Source: Streptomyces sp. R44 (GTDB lineage: Bacteria; Actinomycetota; Actinomycetes; Streptomycetales; Streptomycetaceae). From it: a DNA stretch of 64,000 nucleotides. The stretch is taken from the NCBI RefSeq assembly GCF_041053105.1, contig NZ_CP163444.1, forward strand, positions 3,038,001 to 3,102,000, written 5' to 3'. Below, one piece after another: positions 1 to 8,975 of the stretch. Numbering within the stretch: position 1 is the first letter of the stretch; every line of letters begins with the position of its first letter. Below the pieces are notes generated by a model. The model ran no database searches and was not told where the DNA came from. It saw only the letters and a list, made by a program, of their open reading frames with translations. The translations under genes were made by a program, and so were the position numbers.

Positions 1-156
1 GCGGACGACGGTACGGACGGGCTCCTCGCCGTGGTCCATGCCGCCGCCCGGCAGCGTCCACCGTTTGACGCCGTCCTTGGCGACCCAGCGGGCGAGGAGT
101 ATCTCGTCGCCCCGGACACACACGGCGTAGGCCGCCACCCTCAACTCGGTTGTCAT
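1..156 (-). CDS. NUDIX hydrolase, C-terminally truncated by window edge
   Basis: Reading the minus strand from the ATG at 154-156 gives 52 codons with no stop before the window ends. The product opens with a beta-strand segment (LRVAAYAVCVRGDEILLAR) followed by WTLPGGGMDHGEEP. That is the entry to a NUDIX box (G-x5-E pattern), so a pyrophosphohydrolase acting on a nucleoside-diphosphate-linked substrate is likely. The catalytic REUXEE helix lies outside the window, so the substrate and even an intact box cannot be confirmed. The HPP-family gene ends a few bases upstream on the same strand (stop at 166-168), so the two are probably co-transcribed. Confidence 0.75.
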   Translation of the reverse strand, partial: MTTELRVAAYAVCVRGDEILLARWVAKDGVKRWTLPGGGMDHGEEPVRTVVR

Positions 157-165
157 GGAGCGAGG

Positions 166-606
166 TTAGAGCCAGTAAGCCGGGTATGGGCGGCCCGTCA
201 CGCGGGCGGCGGCGAGACCGACGGCCACCAGGAGGAGGGACGCGAGCACGAGAAGGCCGAGAAACGACCAGAAGGGCGGGGCCTGGAGGGCGACGATGAC
301 GGCCGTGGCCGCGGCGGGCGAGTGCGGGGTACGGGCGAGCATCATCACGCCCAGGGCCAGACCGCCCGCCACCGCGGCGCCCCAGAGGCCGGGCCCGGCC
401 AGGGCGAGGACCGCGAAGCCGGTGAGGGCGGAGAGCAGCTGGCCGCCCAGGACCGAACGCGGCTGGGAGAGCGGCAGTTCGGGGGCGCCGGCCACGAGCG
501 CCATGCTGGCGGCGAGGGGCGGGATGAGCAGCGGCTGGTGGAGGACGGTGCCGACCGCGACCAGGAGGAGGAGGGCGGTGACGGCGGCGGCCGTGGAGGC
601 GAGCAC
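166..606 (-). CDS. HPP-family integral membrane protein, 5' end disrupted or misread
   Basis: The 146-residue product is almost entirely hydrophobic, with about four membrane helices. It contains HQPLLIPPLAASM and LARTPHSPAA, the arrangement of the HPP family (PF04982). Plant and cyanobacterial members have been linked to nitrite transport; the actinobacterial role is not established. The GTG at 604-606 is the first start in this frame but has no Shine-Dalgarno. Upstream, the frame opening near the stop of the neighbouring gene (677-679) reads LTTAVTTRR and then enters a run of 12 G (C on the coding strand) at 639-650. One extra C would join it in frame to this protein. The true N terminus is therefore probably near 672, and the gene is either frameshifted, phase-variable or mis-sequenced at the homopolymer. 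Confidence 0.7.
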   Translation of the reverse strand: MLASTAAAVTALLLLVAVGTVLHQPLLIPPLAASMALVAGAPELPLSQPRSVLGGQLLSALTGFAVLALAGPGLWGAAVAGGLALGVMMLARTPHSPAAATAVIVALQAPPFWSFLGLLVLASLLLVAVGLAAARVTGRPYPAYWL

Positions 607-638
607 GATCGCGGGGCGGGGGCGGGGAGGCGCCGCGC

Positions 639-650
639 GGGGGGGGGGGG
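639..650. repeat. 12-base G homopolymer at the 5' end of the HPP gene
   Basis: Twelve consecutive G on the plus strand (C on the coding strand of the HPP gene). The open frame on the 5' side and the HPP frame on the 3' side differ by one base across this run. The tract therefore decides whether the gene is intact. Confidence 0.9.
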
Positions 651-676
651 CGGGCGGCGGGTGGTGACGGCGGTCG

Positions 677-1627
677 TCAACTGGGGCTCCAGAGTTTCGG
701 GTTGGCCGGGGAGTACTCCGGTGGTGACCAGCGCAGGGGGCTGCCCGCCGGGGTTTCGATCGTGCGGTCCACGCGGAAGCGGGTGACGCGGCCCTCGGAG
801 TCGTACACGGTGTGCGCGAGGCCGCTGAGCTGGAGGGTCAGGCCCGTCTCCCAGTCGAGGAAGAGCAGTCCCGCGCGGCCGTCCTCCTCCAGATTGCCCA
901 GGGTCAGGAACATGGAGTTGCCCGGGTAGTCGCGCCAGCTGAGCTCGCTGGGCGTGTCGACCCGGACGAAGCCGGGGTTGCCGCCCCGGTGGCTGGTGTC
1001 GAGGCCGTCGGGGGCGGCGGTGGCGATGAAGAACGTGTCCGCCGCCCGGATCCGGCGGACCTGGTCGGGGGTGAGCGCCTCGCCGTGCCGGGCCGCACCC
1101 GCCTCGGGGCCGACGGGCTCGGAGCCGTACCACTCCCGCTTCTGGAGGTACTTCGGGCAGTTCGAGAAGACCTGCTCGGCCTCGATCGTGAAGCCCCGGG
1201 CGCTGGTCCTCGCCGTGCCGTTCAGGCGCATACGGCGGCGGGTGCGGGGATCCAGGGCGAGGGTGCCGACGGGGGCGCCGTCGGGCGTGCCCTCGGGGAG
1301 GGGCGCGGCGACCGAGACCGTGTGGGGGCCGGTGGCCCGGACGAAGCCGGGCGCGCCGGTCAGCAGGGTCGCCCAGACGCGGGCCTCGGCGTCCGCCGTG
1401 CCGAGCATCAGCATGGGCTGGGCTTCCAGGAAGGCGGCGGCGATGGGGCGGATGCCGGGGGTGATGGAGCGGCCTACGTGGGCGGCGATGTCCTGGACGC
1501 CCTCGCGTGCCTGGACGGCCAGGGAGCCGGAGTGGTACGCGGTGTTCACGGGGGCCTCCGTAAGTGCGGGGTCGGTGGGTGCGGGTGCGGGCCTCGGCGC
1601 GGCCGGCGCGTTCGTGGTTGTGCCCAC
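677..1627 (-). CDS. Pyridoxamine 5'-phosphate oxidase-like FMN-binding protein
   Basis: This 316-residue protein starts at GTG 1625-1627, preceded by a good GGGGGAGG ribosome site. The second half carries TFFIATAAPDGLDTSHRGGNPGFVRV and YPGNSMFLTLGNLEEDGRAGLLFLDWE (split across the protein), the split-barrel pattern of the PNPOx/flavin-reductase-like fold. The first half has a similar barrel (PMLMLGTADAEARVWATLLTG), so the protein looks like two tandem barrels joined by the motif NCPKYLQKR. It is a cytoplasmic flavoprotein by family. The substrate is unknown: F420-type or FMN-linked reduction of small molecules is as likely as vitamin B6 metabolism. It precedes the HPP gene on the same strand and its stop overlaps the probable HPP start region, suggesting a two-gene unit. 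Confidence 0.75.
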   Translation of the reverse strand: MGTTTNAPAAPRPAPAPTDPALTEAPVNTAYHSGSLAVQAREGVQDIAAHVGRSITPGIRPIAAAFLEAQPMLMLGTADAEARVWATLLTGAPGFVRATGPHTVSVAAPLPEGTPDGAPVGTLALDPRTRRRMRLNGTARTSARGFTIEAEQVFSNCPKYLQKREWYGSEPVGPEAGAARHGEALTPDQVRRIRAADTFFIATAAPDGLDTSHRGGNPGFVRVDTPSELSWRDYPGNSMFLTLGNLEEDGRAGLLFLDWETGLTLQLSGLAHTVYDSEGRVTRFRVDRTIETPAGSPLRWSPPEYSPANPKLWSPS

Positions 1628-1696
1628 CCGTTCCTCCCCCTAGGACTTCGTCCTGGAGGGACCCCATGCGGAACGCATGCCCACAACCAGGCGCGA

Positions 1697-2152
1697 CTAG
1701 AAGAAGCCGCAGGTCGGGGCCGTTTCCGAGGGGGCTTCTGCGGTTTCCGCGCCCTTCGGGACCGAGATCTCCAGGCGGGTGCCGTCCGGGTCGTGGAAGA
1801 AGATGCCGCCCGAGGCCGCGCCCTCGCGGTGGGCGACGACGCCCTCGTACGCGAACGTGGCGCCGCGCGCCGTGAGCGCGGCCTCGGCGGCGCGGACGTG
1901 CTCGATGGACTCCGCCTCGAACGCGAGGTGGTGCAGGCCCGGCCGGCCGGAGTCGTAGGTGCCCTCGGCCTGCTGCCAGAGGGTGAGGACCAGGCGGCCG
2001 TCCTGGCCGAGGAAGGCGTACCGGCTGTCCTTCTCCGCGCCCTCGCCGAGGACCTCGAAGCCGAGGACGTCGCCGTAGAAGGCGAGCGAGCGCGTCAGGT
2101 CGGTGACGTTGAGGCCGACGTGATGGGTGGCGAGCGTGCCGATCGCGGACAT
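1697..2152 (-). CDS. VOC-family (glyoxalase/dioxygenase superfamily) protein
   Basis: The 151-residue product has two beta-alpha-beta-beta-beta modules of the vicinal oxygen chelate fold: module one from HHVGLNVTDLTRSLAFYGDVLGF, module two from LHHLAFEAESIEHV to DPDGTRLEISV. Candidate metal ligands are His10/11, His74/75 and Glu128. VOC members include glyoxalase I, extradiol dioxygenases and thiol-transfer resistance proteins. Nothing here fixes the reaction. It is divergently transcribed from the CGNR gene at 2292 and has a strong predicted promoter embedded in an inverted repeat. That points to local repression, perhaps induced by the compound it processes. Confidence 0.85.
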   Translation of the reverse strand: MSAIGTLATHHVGLNVTDLTRSLAFYGDVLGFEVLGEGAEKDSRYAFLGQDGRLVLTLWQQAEGTYDSGRPGLHHLAFEAESIEHVRAAEAALTARGATFAYEGVVAHREGAASGGIFFHDPDGTRLEISVPKGAETAEAPSETAPTCGFF

Positions 2153-2194
2153 GACAGTTCCCTTCGGAGGGCGGGGCAGCCGGGCAACCCCTCG

Positions 2195-2228
2195 GGCTAA
2201 CCTTCTATCTCGACTTTAGAGGTTAGCC
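2195..2228. promoter_or_regulatory. Inverted-repeat operator in the VOC/CGNR divergent region
   Basis: GGCTAACCT (2195-2203) and AGGTTAGCC (2220-2228) form a perfect 9-bp inverted repeat with a 16-bp spacer. A further GGTTAG half-site lies at 2263-2268, on the side of the CGNR gene. The arms flank the predicted -10 box of the VOC gene, so a bound repressor would block the promoter. Confidence 0.7.
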
Positions 2229-2242
2229 AGAGCGGGAGTCAA
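2213..2242 (-). promoter_or_regulatory. Predicted sigma-70-type promoter of the VOC gene
   Basis: On the minus strand TTGACT (2242-2237) and TAAAGT (2218-2213) are separated by 18 bp. They resemble HrdB-type -35 and -10 boxes and lie about 60 bp upstream of the VOC start. One operator arm sits between the boxes and the other just downstream of the -10. Confidence 0.6.
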
Positions 2243-2291
2243 CCGGTCACGTACTCTTGAGGGGTTAGTCCATCGAGGAGGATGTCCGCCC

Positions 2292-2834
2292 ATGACCGCC
2301 ATCGATCCCCGGCCGCTCACCGGCGAGCCCGTCTCCCTGGACCTGCTGAACACCCGCTGGAACGACGAAGGCGTCCGCCAGGACCTGCTCACGGATGTCG
2401 AGGGGCTCTCCGTCTGGCTCGCCGCCAACGGCCTGGAGCAGCGGTTCGCCGCCGACGCGGTCACCCTGCGGCACACCCTGGCCGCCCGGGACGCGCTCGC
2501 CGCGCTGGTCGACCGGCCCGCCGACCCCTCCGCCACCACGCGCGTGGACGCCGTCCTCGGGCACGGCCGCATCCGGGCCACCCTCACCACCGAGGGCCCC
2601 GGCGAGGAGGCCGAGTTCGCGGACCCCGCCTGGGGGCCCGGCTGGACGGCAGCGCGCGACTACCTCGACCTGCTGCGCACCGCGCCCGACCGGATCCGGG
2701 CCTGCGCCCACGAGGCCTGCATCCTGCACTTCTTCGACACCTCGCGGAACGGCACCCGCCGCTGGTGCTCGATGGCGGTCTGCGGCAACCGCGCCAAGGC
2801 CTCCCGCCACTACGCCCGTACGAAGGAGAGTTGA
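2292..2834 (+). CDS. CGNR zinc-finger protein (ABATE domain), likely regulator
   Basis: The 180-residue product has an N-terminal ABATE-type helical domain (about 12-130) and a C-terminal zinc finger. The finger uses Cys138, Cys143, Cys159 and Cys164, with the family signature CGNR at 164-167 followed by a basic helix (KASRHYARTK). By family this is a putative DNA-binding stress or ligand-responsive regulator; the ABATE domain is thought to bind a ligand. The gene starts at ATG 2292, behind GAGGAGGATG. It faces away from the VOC gene across an operator, and the adjacency makes it the best candidate for the protein that binds there. That is inference from position. Confidence 0.85.
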   Translation: MTAIDPRPLTGEPVSLDLLNTRWNDEGVRQDLLTDVEGLSVWLAANGLEQRFAADAVTLRHTLAARDALAALVDRPADPSATTRVDAVLGHGRIRATLTTEGPGEEAEFADPAWGPGWTAARDYLDLLRTAPDRIRACAHEACILHFFDTSRNGTRRWCSMAVCGNRAKASRHYARTKES

Positions 2835-3028
2835 GCCGCACGAGGCTGCGACTCGTCCCTGTTCCGGTGAGTTCGTCCCGTGTGGCGCGTCTGGCGCGCT
2901 GGCGGGTTTGTGCCGCGGCGGCAATCCGGCCCCGGGCAACTCTCCACAAACCCCTGTCCCTTGCGAAAGGCTGAGCGGTCATCCGGCATCAGATTCCGGA
3001 CACCCTCCTTTCACAAACAGGGATGTAA

Positions 3029-6000
3029 ATGACCACCCCCGAAACTCGGAGCTCCATACCCGGAAGCTCGACGCACGGGCCCAGACGCGCGGCCCGCATC
3101 GCGGCCGCCGCCGGACTCGTCGCGGCCCTCGTCGCGACCGGTGCCGCGCCCGTGCTCGCCGCCGAAGCCCCGGCGACCACTCCCCCGGTCAAGTCCTCGA
3201 ACCCGGCCGACAAGCTCGGCGCCATCGACGCCCAGCGGCTCACCGAGGCCCAGGCGAACGGCGAGAAGAACGTCACCGTCCTCGTCGCCACCGCCCCCGG
3301 CGCCACCGAGCAGGTCGCCGCGCAGCTCGACGCCGTCGACGGCGCCTCCGTCGGCAAGCAGCAGGACGCCCTCGGCTACGTCCGCGCCACCCTGCCGACC
3401 GCCAAGGCCGCCGCCGCCATCAAGGCCGCCACCGGCCTCTCCTCCGTCCAGTCCATCGACCTCCAGGCGGAGATCGCGCTGGACGACCCGACGCCGGACG
3501 CGGGCGCCGCGGCGGGTGCCGTCTCCGGCACCACCGTCGCCACGACCTACCCGGCCCCGGGCAAGGACACCCCGGCGAAGAACCCGTACAACCCCTCGTA
3601 CGAGACGGGCGCGGTCGACTTCGTCAAGGAGCACCCGAAGGCCGACGGCCGCGGCGTGACCATCGGCATCCTGGACTCGGGTGTCGACCTGGGCCACCCG
3701 GCCCTGCAGAAGACCACCACCGGCGAGCGCAAGATCGTCGACTGGGTCACCGCCACCGACCCGCTCACCGAGGGCGACGCCACCTGGCGCGCGCAGATCA
3801 CCCCCGTCGCCGGCCCCGTCTTCACCGCCTCCGGCCAGAGCTGGACGGCCCCCGCGGGCTCCTACCAGTTCAGCCGCTTCACCGAGGCGGCCACCAAGGG
3901 CGGCGACCCCAAGGGCGACATCAACCGGGACGGCGACACCACCGACGTCTTCGGCATGCTGTACGACCCGGCCGCCGGAACCGTCCGCGTGGACACCGAC
4001 CAGAACAACGACTTCACGGACAACGCGCCGCTGAAGCCGTACAAGGACGGGTACCAGATCGGCTACTTCGGTACCGACAACCCGGCCACCGAGGTCGTCG
4101 AGCGCACTCCGTTCGTCGTGGAGATCCGCAAGGACGTCCCGATGGACCCGCTGGGCGGAACCTGGGTCGGCCAGAAGCGCGACTTCGTCAACATCGGTCT
4201 CGTCGAGTCCTCGCACGGCACCCACGTCGCCGGCATCACCGCCGCCCACAGCCTCTTCGGCGGCAGGATGAACGGCGCCGCGCCCGGCGCGAAGATCGTC
4301 TCCTCGCGCGCGTGCACCTGGTCCGGCGGCTGCACCAACACCGCCCTCACCGAGGGCATGACGGACCTCGTCGTCAACCGCGGCGTCGACATCGTCAACA
4401 TGTCGATCGGCGGCCTGCCGCAGCAGAACGACGGCGACAACGTCCGCTCGCGCCTCTACACCCGCCTGATCGACCAGTACGGCGTCCAGCTGGTCATCTC
4501 GGCCGGCAACGAGGGTCCCGGCATCAACACGATCGGCGACCCCGGTCTGGCCGACAAGGTCCTCTCGGTCGGCGCGGCGGTCTCCCAGTCGACCTGGGCC
4601 GCCAACTACGGCTCGGCCGTCGAGAAGAAGTACGCCATGTTCCCCTTCTCCTCGCGCGGCCCGCGTGAGGACGGCGGCTTCACCCCGACCATCACCGCCC
4701 CCGGCTCGGCCGTGAACACCATCCCGACCTGGCAGCCGGGCGCCGGCGTCGCCGAGGCGGGCTACACCCTGCCCGCCGGCTACGGCATGCTCAACGGCAC
4801 CTCGATGTCCTCGCCGCAGGCGGCGGGCGCGAGCGCGCTGCTGATCTCGGCCGCGAAGCAGAAGGGCATCGCGCTCTCCCCGCTCACCCTGCGGACCGCG
4901 CTCACCTCCACCGCGAAGCGCATCCCCGGTGTCGCCGCGCACGAGCAGGGCTCGGGCCTCATCGACATCGAGGACGCCTGGGAGTCGATCAAGGACGGTG
5001 CCACCGCCCACGACTACAAGGTCCAGGCCCCGGTCGACACCGTGATCTTCCCGGCCCCGCACACCGGCACCGGTGTGTACGACCGCGAGGGCGGCCTCAA
5101 GGTCGGCCAGAAGCGCGTCTACGACGTCACCATCACGCGCACGAACGGCCCGGACCGGCCGGTCTGGCACGAGCTGAGCCTCAAGTACAACGACGGCACC
5201 TTCCGCATCCTCGGTGAGGACTTCGTCGCGCTGCCGCTCAACAAGCCGGTCACCGTCAAGCTCCAGGCCCGCGCCGCCACCGCCGGTGCGCACAGCGTCA
5301 TCCTGGAGGCCGACGACCTGTTCACCGAGGGCGTCGACAAGCAGATCCTCGCCACCTCGATCGTCTCGAACGACCTGGTCGCCCCGGGCTACAACCTCTC
5401 CGCCACGGGCTCGGTGCAGCGCAACAGCAGCAAGTCCTACTTCGTCACCGTGCCCCAGGGCGCCAAGACGCTGGAGGTCGCGCTCGGCGGTCTGAAGGAG
5501 AAGAGCCAGACCCGGTTCATCTCCATCCACCCGTACGGCGTCGGCATCGAGGACAGCGCCACCACGCAGTGCTACCCGCACTACAACCCGGCCAACACCT
5601 GCCGCCCGGACCTGCGGTCCTACCCGAACCCGACGCCCGGCGTCTGGGAGATCGAGGTCGAGTCCCGCCGCACGTCGCCGGACCTGGACAACCCGTACAC
5701 CCTGAACGTCAGCGCCCTCGGCGTCGACTTCGCCCCGGCCGTCCAGACGGTCGCCGAGGCGAAGATCGGCACCCCGGCCGCCGTCCAGTGGCAGGTCACC
5801 AACCGCTTCGCGGGCATCGCGGGCACCCTCAAGGGCGGCTCGCTCGGCTCGCAGAAGAGCGAGACGCCGACCATCCAGCACCACGAGCAGCAGACGAAGA
5901 CCGTCACCATCGGTGAGGGCGTCGAGCGGCTCGACATCGCCATCGGCAACACCTCCGACAAGGCCGCCGACCTCGACCTCACCGTCACGCTGAACGGCGC

Positions 6001-6349
6001 CACCGTGGGCCAGTCGGCGGACGGCGACTCGGAGGAGTCCGTCTCCCTCGTGAAGCCGGCCCCGGGCACGTACACCGTCGTCATCGACGGCTACTCGGTC
6101 CAGGCCGCGGGCGGCACCACGTACGACTACAAGGACGTGTACTACTCGTCCGCGCTCGGCACCGTGAAGGTGGACGAGTCGAAGCCGGTCACCCTGGCCA
6201 ACGGCGCCTCCGCCCCGGTGGCGGCCGAGGTCCTGGTCGCCGGCGCGGCCCCCGAGGGACGCCAGTTCTTCGGCGAGGTCCAGCTGCTCAACGCGCGCGG
6301 CACCGTCGCGGGCACCGGCAGCGTCCTGATCGGCGCAGTCACCCCGTAA
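3029..6349 (+). CDS. Secreted S8 (subtilisin-like) serine peptidase
   Basis: The 1106-residue product begins with a basic region and hydrophobic stretch ending in a VLAAEA cleavage site near residue 45. An I9-like propeptide follows (about 75-160). The catalytic triad is visible as Asp216 (GILDSGVD), His396 (SSHGTHVAG) and Ser592 (NGTSMSSPQ), with the oxyanion Asn in ISAGNEGPG. The Asp-to-His spacing of about 180 residues is unusually long, indicating an inserted domain. About 450 residues after the catalytic domain look like beta-sandwich modules (FIVAR/PPC-like), probably for substrate or wall binding. It is an extracellular protease, probably nutritional. It has its own upstream region with AGGGATG before the ATG and a strong terminator after it, so it is monocistronic. 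Confidence 0.93.
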   Translation: MTTPETRSSIPGSSTHGPRRAARIAAAAGLVAALVATGAAPVLAAEAPATTPPVKSSNPADKLGAIDAQRLTEAQANGEKNVTVLVATAPGATEQVAAQLDAVDGASVGKQQDALGYVRATLPTAKAAAAIKAATGLSSVQSIDLQAEIALDDPTPDAGAAAGAVSGTTVATTYPAPGKDTPAKNPYNPSYETGAVDFVKEHPKADGRGVTIGILDSGVDLGHPALQKTTTGERKIVDWVTATDPLTEGDATWRAQITPVAGPVFTASGQSWTAPAGSYQFSRFTEAATKGGDPKGDINRDGDTTDVFGMLYDPAAGTVRVDTDQNNDFTDNAPLKPYKDGYQIGYFGTDNPATEVVERTPFVVEIRKDVPMDPLGGTWVGQKRDFVNIGLVESSHGTHVAGITAAHSLFGGRMNGAAPGAKIVSSRACTWSGGCTNTALTEGMTDLVVNRGVDIVNMSIGGLPQQNDGDNVRSRLYTRLIDQYGVQLVISAGNEGPGINTIGDPGLADKVLSVGAAVSQSTWAANYGSAVEKKYAMFPFSSRGPREDGGFTPTITAPGSAVNTIPTWQPGAGVAEAGYTLPAGYGMLNGTSMSSPQAAGASALLISAAKQKGIALSPLTLRTALTSTAKRIPGVAAHEQGSGLIDIEDAWESIKDGATAHDYKVQAPVDTVIFPAPHTGTGVYDREGGLKVGQKRVYDVTITRTNGPDRPVWHELSLKYNDGTFRILGEDFVALPLNKPVTVKLQARAATAGAHSVILEADDLFTEGVDKQILATSIVSNDLVAPGYNLSATGSVQRNSSKSYFVTVPQGAKTLEVALGGLKEKSQTRFISIHPYGVGIEDSATTQCYPHYNPANTCRPDLRSYPNPTPGVWEIEVESRRTSPDLDNPYTLNVSALGVDFAPAVQTVAEAKIGTPAAVQWQVTNRFAGIAGTLKGGSLGSQKSETPTIQHHEQQTKTVTIGEGVERLDIAIGNTSDKAADLDLTVTLNGATVGQSADGDSEESVSLVKPAPGTYTVVIDGYSVQAAGGTTYDYKDVYYSSALGTVKVDESKPVTLANGASAPVAAEVLVAGAAPEGRQFFGEVQLLNARGTVAGTGSVLIGAVTP

Positions 6350-6365
6350 CAGCCCCGTTTTCCCT

Positions 6366-6399
6366 AGGGGCGGGCGCCGAGCGCCCGCCCCTCCCTTTT
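6366..6399 (+). terminator. Rho-independent-type terminator after the S8 peptidase
   Basis: A perfect 12-bp stem, AGGGGCGGGCGC (6366-6377) with GCGCCCGCCCCT (6381-6392), has a 3-nt loop and is followed by CCCTTTT. It lies 17 bp after the peptidase stop codon. Confidence 0.85.
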
Positions 6400-7658
<1,259 letters not shown>

Positions 7659-7670
7659 TCCCAGGATCCT

Positions 7671-7711
7671 CCGGAGGGGCGGCTTCCCGTTGCGGGGAGC
7701 CGCCCCTCCGG
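7671..7711 (+). terminator. Terminator after asd
   Basis: An 18-bp stem, CCGGAGGGGCGGCTTCCC (7671-7688) pairing with 7694-7711 with one G-T wobble and a 5-nt loop, lies 12 bp after the asd stop. There is no T-tract, as is common in Streptomyces. Confidence 0.85.
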
Positions 7712-7738
7712 CGTGCCCGCCCGTGCCAGAGTTCCCCC

Positions 7739-8923
7739 ATGACCCAGATACCCAAGGGGGCCGACGTCGCGGTGCCCCCGCAGGCCCTTCATGTCGCGGT
7801 CAGCTGGCGCACCGGGCACGGGGTTCCCGACGTGGACGTCTCCGCGCTGCTCCTCGGGGCCGGGGAACGGGTGCGGGGCGACGCCGATCTGGTGTTCTAC
7901 AACCACGCCGAGCACCCCTCGGGGGCCGTCCGGCACCTGGGGAAGTCGGCCCCCGGCGCGCCCGGGAGCCCGGCCGCGGACTGGCTGTGGCTGGACCTCG
8001 CGCGCGTGGAGCCCGATGTCGGACGTCTGGTGATCGCCGCCTCCGCCGACGGCGGCGCCTTCGGGCAGGTGCCGGGGCTCGACGTGCGGGTCACGGACGC
8101 GGCCGGGAACCCGGTGGCGTACTGCGCGATCGGGGACGCGACGACGGAGACGGCCTTCGTCTTCGGGGAGTTCTACCGGTGGGACGGCGGCTGGCGGTTC
8201 CGGGCGGTCGGCCAGGGGTACGCCTCGGGGCTCGCCGGGCTCGCGACGGACTTCGGCATCGTGGTGGAGTACCCGCCGCCGCCCATCCCGGGCCCCGGCT
8301 ATGTGCCCCCGCCGCCGCCCCCGGCGCCCGCCGCCCCGCCGGTGCCGGTGGCCGATCCGTACGGCGGGGCGTTCCGGCCCTGCGTGTACCAGGGCCGCGG
8401 CAAGGAGACCGTGCACTGCGACCCGGGGCTCCCGGCGGGGCACTGGGTGCTCCTGGAGATCGAGTCGTACCACTCGCTGTCCACGACGATCGAGGCCTGC
8501 GACGCGTACGGGCGGGCCGAGGACTTCCTCCTCACGGCGTACGAGGACGACGTACGCGCGCGTACCGTCGCCCTCGTCCCGCGCGCCCGGCCGCTGACCC
8601 TGCGGGTGGAGGCCGACACCCCGTGGACGCTACGGGTGCTTCCGCTCTCCCACACGCGCCGCTTCGACAGTCACGTCGAGGGGATCGCCCACGATCTGGT
8701 GATCTACGAGGGGCCGGCCGGGGTACTCGACTTCGCGCACCTCGGGGAGTCCCACTTCACCGTCCACCAGCACACCCCGCCGCTCGACCCGCTCTACGAC
8801 GACGAGGAGCAGGACCTGCTGGTCAACGAGATCGGGGAGGTCCGGGTGAGCGCCCCGGTACCGGGCCCGGGGCTGCTGCGGATCAGCGGTGACGGGCCGT
8901 GGAAATGTTCCGTGCGCCGCTGA
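7739..8923 (+). CDS. TerD-family protein with proline-rich linker and extra C-terminal domain
   Basis: The ATG at 7739 opens a 394-residue protein. Residues about 15-180 are a TerD domain: VSWRTGHGVPDVDVSALLL, DLVFYNHAEHPSGAVRH, the DWLWLDL strand and the FVFGEFYRWDGGWRFRAVGQGY ending. TerD proteins bind calcium and act in tellurite/stress response. A proline-rich linker of about 40 residues follows. The final 190 residues form a beta-rich domain (VLLEIESYHSLSTTIEACD, PWTLRVLPLSH, HDLVIYEGPAGVLDF) that recurs in other actinobacterial TerD fusions but has no assigned activity. It stands alone between two terminators and pepN, away from other ter genes. The phosphosignalling cluster at 31-42 kb contains TerY-P-like components. 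Confidence 0.85.
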   Translation: MTQIPKGADVAVPPQALHVAVSWRTGHGVPDVDVSALLLGAGERVRGDADLVFYNHAEHPSGAVRHLGKSAPGAPGSPAADWLWLDLARVEPDVGRLVIAASADGGAFGQVPGLDVRVTDAAGNPVAYCAIGDATTETAFVFGEFYRWDGGWRFRAVGQGYASGLAGLATDFGIVVEYPPPPIPGPGYVPPPPPPAPAAPPVPVADPYGGAFRPCVYQGRGKETVHCDPGLPAGHWVLLEIESYHSLSTTIEACDAYGRAEDFLLTAYEDDVRARTVALVPRARPLTLRVEADTPWTLRVLPLSHTRRFDSHVEGIAHDLVIYEGPAGVLDFAHLGESHFTVHQHTPPLDPLYDDEEQDLLVNEIGEVRVSAPVPGPGLLRISGDGPWKCSVRR

Positions 8924-8975
8924 GCCGGCCCGTGGAAGGATGGCCCAAACGTCACGAAACCGAGGAGTTGACCGG

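Noticed and set aside
3011..5884. A 957-codon minus-strand frame opposite the S8 peptidase
   Set aside because: Antisense shadow of a protease with an intact catalytic triad; low-complexity composition.
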